Source: Dehalococcoidia bacterium
Lineage (GTDB): Bacteria; Chloroflexota; Dehalococcoidia; Lucifugimonadales; UBA3495
DNA length: 64,000 bases
Reading direction: 5' to 3'
Assembly: GCA_022827095.1 (NCBI GenBank)
Contig: JAJDTP010000005.1
Coordinates: 186,001 to 250,000 of the forward strand
Numbering within the stretch: position 1 is the stretch's first letter; every line of letters starts with the position of its first letter. Shown in pieces: positions 61,040-64,000 of the stretch. A program made the translations under genes and the position numbers. A model generated the notes under the pieces. The model saw only the letters and a list, made by a program, of their open reading frames with translations. It ran no database searches and was not told where the DNA came from.

Positions 61040-61861
61040 ATGACGACGTCAGCCTTTCCAACAAGCCCATTTCCAGGAATGAATCCTTACCTGGAAGACC
61101 CTGATCTTTGGCCGGGCATACACAAGACCTTTATCGCCGGTTTGCAGCGGCTCCTCAGTCCCCAATTGCGCCCCGATTACATGGTTCGGATTGAGGAACG
61201 GGTGTATGTATCCGACGAACCCAACGTCAGCGGGCAACGGCCCTTCCGCATACCCGACGTTCTGATTGTTGACGAGGGTGGAGCCGCCGCCCGCGCCACC
61301 GCAATAGCGACGGAACCCCAACAAAACGAGGACGCCATCAACGTGGAGCTCCCTTCAGTGGAGCTGGAAAAAGACCGTTACCTGAAGATCATCAAGGTCA
61401 GCAATCGTGAGGTCGTTGCTGTGATCGAACTGCTGTCGCCCTCCAATAAGACTGGCGATGGCCGCCAGGAATATCTGTCCAAGCGTGCCGAAGTGCAGTA
61501 CAGCCTTTCCCATTTGGTGGAAATCGACCTGCTGCGCTCCGGGTCGCCCATGCCGGTCGTTGGGGACGTCCCCGGTGGCGACTACCGAATTCTGATTAGC
61601 AATGCGCGACTCGCGCCTGATGCGTCGCTGTACGTCTTCAGCCTGCGCCAGCCGATACCCATCTTCGTCATGCCCCTGGCCGAAGGCTCCGAAGGCATCG
61701 CAATAGACCTGAAACCCGTCATCGACGAGGTATACGTCCTCGGCTCCTACGACCGGGACATCGACTACGGGCAGGACCCGGAACCGCCTCTCTCCGACCC
61801 CGACCGCGCCTGGATCGACCAACTCCTTCGCAATCAGGGGTTACGCAAACCCGCCCTTTGA
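61040..61861 (+). CDS. DUF4058 family protein
   Basis: A 273-residue protein with the DUF4058 opening FPGMNPYLEDPDLWPGIH and the later RIPDVLIVDEG, VVAVIELLSPSNKTGDGRQE and YLSKRAEVQYS. The IELLSPSNK strand with a following Lys looks like a PD-(D/E)XK nuclease core. DUF4058 genes often lie near Uma2 genes in Chloroflexota and cyanobacteria; here it is downstream of the 60010 gene. Function unknown. Confidence 0.85.
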   Translation: MTTSAFPTSPFPGMNPYLEDPDLWPGIHKTFIAGLQRLLSPQLRPDYMVRIEERVYVSDEPNVSGQRPFRIPDVLIVDEGGAAARATAIATEPQQNEDAINVELPSVELEKDRYLKIIKVSNREVVAVIELLSPSNKTGDGRQEYLSKRAEVQYSLSHLVEIDLLRSGSPMPVVGDVPGGDYRILISNARLAPDASLYVFSLRQPIPIFVMPLAEGSEGIAIDLKPVIDEVYVLGSYDRDIDYGQDPEPPLSDPDRAWIDQLLRNQGLRKPAL

Positions 61862-61919
61862 CGGTACAATCCCACCATCAATCGTCATCCGATAAACGAC
61901 CAGTCAACGGAGGTATCCC

Positions 61920-62480
61920 ATGACCACGGCCGAATCGAGCCGCCTCCGGCTCGTCAACCCTAAGGGCACCGAGCTGCCCCAGTCCGAGTTCCGCATGAAC
62001 GACCGCTCCGGCGGCTTGGCCGGCAAGCGCCTCGGCCTCATGGAGAACTCCAAAGCCAACGCGGACAAGCTCCTGATCGAGCTCGGCAACATCCTCAACG
62101 AGCGCCACGGTTTCTCCGAGATCAAGTTCTACGACAAGGGCCACGCCAGCCTGCCCGCCAAGCAGGAGATGATCGACGAGATCTTGAGCGAGGTCGATTA
62201 CCTCATCACCGGGGTCGGGGATTGAGGGTCCTGCAGCTCGTGCAGTGTGCACGACGGAATCGACATGGAAAAGCGCGGCGTCCCCACCGCTGCCATCATC
62301 ACTCACGTCTTTCTCAACACGGCGCAGGCCATGACCCGCATGATGGGCGTACCCGACTACCGCTACGTAGTCGCCCAGCATCCCCTGTCCAGCCTCACCG
62401 ATGACGAGGTCAAGCAGCGCGCCGCCGACTTGGCTGACGAGGTGGAGTCCATCCTGACCGGCCAGCCTGTCGCCGCCTAG
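61920..62480 (+). CDS. UGSC family selenoprotein (in-frame TGA, Sec102)
   Basis: Read through the TGA at 62223-62225, this is a 186-residue protein. Sec102 is followed by Gly-Ser-Cys, the U-G-S-C motif that names the family, then SSCSVHDGIDMEKRGVP. Upstream of the Sec, MNDRSGGLAGKRLGLMENSK and YDKGHASLPAKQEM are protein-like; downstream DYRYVVAQHPLSSLTDDEV continues to the stop. Terminating at TGA would leave 101 residues and lose the conserved C-terminus. A hairpin follows the TGA (62238-62254). The start has GGAGG seven bases upstream. UGSC proteins have unknown redox roles. Confidence 0.85.
62223..62254 (+). promoter_or_regulatory. Probable bacterial SECIS element of the UGSC gene
   Basis: TCGTGCA (62238-62244) pairs perfectly with TGCACGA (62248-62254), with loop GTG. 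The loop starts 19 bases after the TGA. Bacterial SECIS elements sit in this range and need a G-U at the loop start. A second, shorter stem (CTGCA/TGCAG, 62231-62245) overlaps it, so only one can form. Confidence 0.6.
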
Positions 62481-62503
62481 CAACCCGCGCGTCGGAGTCG
62501 CCC

Positions 62504-62890
62504 GTGGCGTCTCCCGGCACGTCCCAGCCGTCTCGCCTGCCCATCGACCCGGCCATCCGGCCCGGTCTGGCAGGCGAAACTCATTTGACCGTCGCCGCCG
62601 AACACCTCGCCCCGCATACGCCCAAGTTCAGCACCCCGGCCATGGTCATGCTCATGGAGCAGGCGTCTTACCAGGCGGTCCTGTCCCTGCTCCACCCTGC
62701 CCAGACCGTTGTCGGCTACGAGGTCAACGTCAAGCACCTCGCCCCGGCTGACGAGGGTTCAATCGTCACCGCCCGTTCCATCCTTACCGACGTGTCCGGC
62801 AACAAGCTCCGCTTCGAAGTCGAAGCCCGCCACGGCGACCTGCTCCTCGGCACAGCTGAACATAAAATGGCAATCGTCACGCAAACTTGA
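62504..62890 (+). CDS. Thioesterase family protein (hotdog fold, FlK-like)
   Basis: A 128-residue hotdog-fold protein: HTPKFSTPAMVMLMEQASYQ places the Glu and Thr expected of fluoroacetyl-CoA-thioesterase-like members (E-x-A near the helix), and VVGYEVNVKHLAPADEGS follows. It hydrolyses acyl-CoA esters. GTG start at 62504 with no clear binding site. It lies between the two selenoprotein genes. Confidence 0.75.
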   Translation: MASPGTSQPSRLPIDPAIRPGLAGETHLTVAAEHLAPHTPKFSTPAMVMLMEQASYQAVLSLLHPAQTVVGYEVNVKHLAPADEGSIVTARSILTDVSGNKLRFEVEARHGDLLLGTAEHKMAIVTQT

Positions 62891-62916
62891 ACCTGACGAA
62901 TTCAGTCCCATAACGC

Positions 62917-62947
62917 TGTCATTGCGAGCGAAGCGCGGCAATCTCGT
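62917..62947. repeat. CATTGCGA-family intergenic repeat
   Basis: TGTCATTGCGAGCGAAGCGC, then GGCAATCTCGT; the flanks carry CAAACTTGAACC at 62883, reminiscent of the terminal inverted repeat of the 15690 element. It lies in the 125-base gap before the AhpD-like gene. Confidence 0.6.
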
Positions 62948-63015
62948 CCCCCTGGTGACGCCCTCACCCATGCCTCCGCGCTCGATAACCTCGGAAAACT
63001 GGGAGGTTACCCCTC

Positions 63016-63582
63016 ATGTCCTGGATCCGCGAAACCGACGTCGCCGTCCCCTCGGTGATCAGTTGCATGTCCATCAACCCCGACCTCATGGCGGCGGTCC
63101 AGAACCTCAACGCCAAGGCTACCTTCGGCTCGTCCGCCCTAACCCGCACCCAGGAGGAAGCAATCGCCACCGTGGTCTCCCTGGTCAACCGCTGCCGGTA
63201 TTGAGCCGTCGCCCACGGAGGGTTCCTCCGTCAACACTCCGGCGACCCCGAATACTCCAGCCACATCATCCACGACTACACCCAGGCAGACCTGGACCCG
63301 CAGACTCGCGCCATCCTCGACTACGCCGTCAAGCTCACCCTGACCCCGGCAGCGATGACGGAAGCCGACATCAATGCCCTCCGCACTGTCGGCCTCACCG
63401 ACGAGCAAATCCTGTCCACTGTCGCCATCACCTGCGTCTTCAACTTCATGAACCGCTTGGCCGATGGCCTCGGCGTCGAAATTCCAGAGGGTCGAGAGGC
63501 CATCATGGGCCAATGGCTCTCCGACGCTGCGAAGCAAGCCCAAGACTGGCTCTTCTCCCCGGACGCAGTTGCTGTCTCCTGA
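63016..63582 (+). CDS. AhpD-like peroxidase-related selenoprotein (CxxU, in-frame TGA, Sec63)
   Basis: Reading through TGA at 63202-63204 gives 188 residues, the usual length of the AhpD/carboxymuconolactone-decarboxylase-like peroxidase-related family. The active-site C-x-x-C-x-x-x-H appears as Cys60-Arg-Tyr-Sec63-Ala-Val-Ala-His67, so Sec replaces the second cysteine. Downstream DYTQADLDPQTRAILDYAVK and GLTDEQILSTVAITCVFNFM are the family's following helices. The ATG has GGGAGG ten bases upstream. A hairpin lies after the TGA (63215-63231). Likely thiol-dependent peroxidase or reductase activity. Confidence 0.87.
63202..63231 (+). promoter_or_regulatory. Probable bacterial SECIS element of the AhpD-like gene
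   Basis: ACGGAGG (63215-63221) pairs perfectly with CCTCCGT (63225-63231), loop GTT, whose first base is 18 bases after the TGA. Same design as the hairpin at 62238: seven pairs and a three-base loop starting G-U. Confidence 0.65.
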
Positions 63583-63604
63583 GCCGCGAGTACTACGCCG
63601 ACTG

Positions 63605-63638
63605 TTGTTGCGGGGCGCAAAGCGTCGTGGCAATCTCG
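63605..63638. repeat. CATTGCGA-family repeat, degenerate copy
   Basis: GTTGCGGGGCGCAAAGCGTC, then GTGGCAATCTCGCC. Same GCAATCTCG core as the other members, with a degraded left side. It sits between the AhpD-like and SDR genes. Confidence 0.5.
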
Positions 63639-63691
63639 CCAGCCGAGCCACCGCCGACAATTCCAGCCAACCCAACCACCCGGAGGTTCCC

Positions 63692-64000
63692 ATGACACTC
63701 CTACCATCCGGCCGTCCCCGTCTCCAGGACAAGGTCGCTATCGTCACCGGCTCCGGCTCCAGCGGCCCCGGCGTCGGCACGGGCAAGGCCACGTCGATCC
63801 TCTTCGCCCGCGAAGGCGCTCGTGTCCTACTCGTCGACCGCAACCTCCAGGCCGCCGAGGAAACCCTCGCCGTCATCCACGAGGAGGGCGGCGAGGCCTC
63901 GGTAATCGCCGCCGACGTCACCTCCGCCGCCGACTGCGCGGCCATCGTCGACGCCGCTGTGGAACGCTACGGCGCCCTGCACGTGCTGTTCAACAACGTC
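63692..64000 (+). CDS. Short-chain dehydrogenase/reductase, N-terminal part (cut by window edge)
   Basis: The first 103 residues of an SDR: KVAIVTGSGSSGPGVGTGKA is the NAD(P)-binding TGxxxGxG loop (with an insert), ARVLLVDRN marks the strand after it with an Asp suggesting NAD preference, and the last codons read HVLFNNV, the NNAG region. The catalytic YxxxK is beyond the edge. The start ATG 63692 has GGAGG nearby (CGGAGGTTCCC). Confidence 0.9.
   Translation, partial: MTLLPSGRPRLQDKVAIVTGSGSSGPGVGTGKATSILFAREGARVLLVDRNLQAAEETLAVIHEEGGEASVIAADVTSAADCAAIVDAAVERYGALHVLFNNV

Noticed and set aside
1-64000. tRNA, rRNA or CRISPR arrays
   Set aside because: No cloverleaf-like T-loop with matching acceptor arms, no rRNA, and no regularly spaced direct repeats with spacers were seen. 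Short repeats present are the intergenic element families.

Overview
The window is a GC-rich bacterial chromosome segment with densely packed genes on both strands. The gene content fits Chloroflexota, possibly the SAR202/Dehalococcoidia side: a luciferase-like flavin monooxygenase, CaiB/BaiF CoA-transferase, thiolase-like plus DUF35 pair, Uma2 and DUF4058 families, DUF1538 transporters, and a UGSC-type protein. The lineage is inferred from gene content and was not tested with a tree.

Layout. 1-6.4 kb (minus): homoserine dehydrogenase (cut by the window edge), a membrane-anchored SurA/PpiC-like protein, the rpsF-ssb-rpsR operon with its promoter, and the alpha-E / ATP-grasp pair. 6.5-20.9 kb: a flavin monooxygenase, a sulfur cluster (cysteine-dioxygenase-like cupin, four-domain rhodanese, sulfite oxidase) interleaved with three Uma2 genes (one broken), an acyl-CoA dehydrogenase, an MFS transporter, a Ham1-like protein, a MoxR ATPase and a flavin oxidoreductase. 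21-23.3 kb: a gene-poor island with two similar leftward modules, each with a four-half-site PHO-box-like promoter, a small membrane-protein gene and a large hairpin. 23.3-31.7 kb: CaiB, BrnT/BrnA, thiolase-like/DUF35, nitrilase, and a tightly overlapping DUF1538-DUF1538-PII-CBS operon. 31.7-48 kb: mostly housekeeping genes (fhs, def, CCA transferase, secDF, nfo, pgpA, ybeY), plus HicBA, an amidohydrolase, PAC2, an M20 peptidase and a lectin-like lipoprotein. 48-57.4 kb (minus): rplT-rpmI-infC, moeA, pheST, and two CE7-like hydrolases. 57.7-64 kb (plus): a hydroxyisobutyrate-dehydrogenase-like gene, tandem PaREP1/HEPN-like genes, DUF4058, two genes with in-frame TGA codons that read as selenoproteins, a thioesterase and a partial SDR.

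The best novel signals are these. (1) Two selenoprotein genes lie within 1.7 kb: a U-G-S-C protein and an AhpD-like C-x-x-U protein. Each has a 7-bp hairpin with a G-U-starting 3-nt loop 17-19 nt after the TGA. (2) The twin PHO-box-like promoter modules share identical geometry. (3) A roughly 150-bp palindromic intergenic element with terminal inverted repeats occurs in five copies. (4) infC appears to start at AUA. (5) moeA has an 18-histidine N-terminal extension.

Functional links. MoeA would supply molybdopterin for the sulfite oxidase. That enzyme could complete oxidation of cysteine-derived sulfite started by the cupin and rhodanese proteins. The CoA-transferase, thiolase-like/DUF35, acyl-CoA dehydrogenase, thioesterase and hydroxyisobutyrate-dehydrogenase-like genes suggest catabolism of organic acids through CoA esters.
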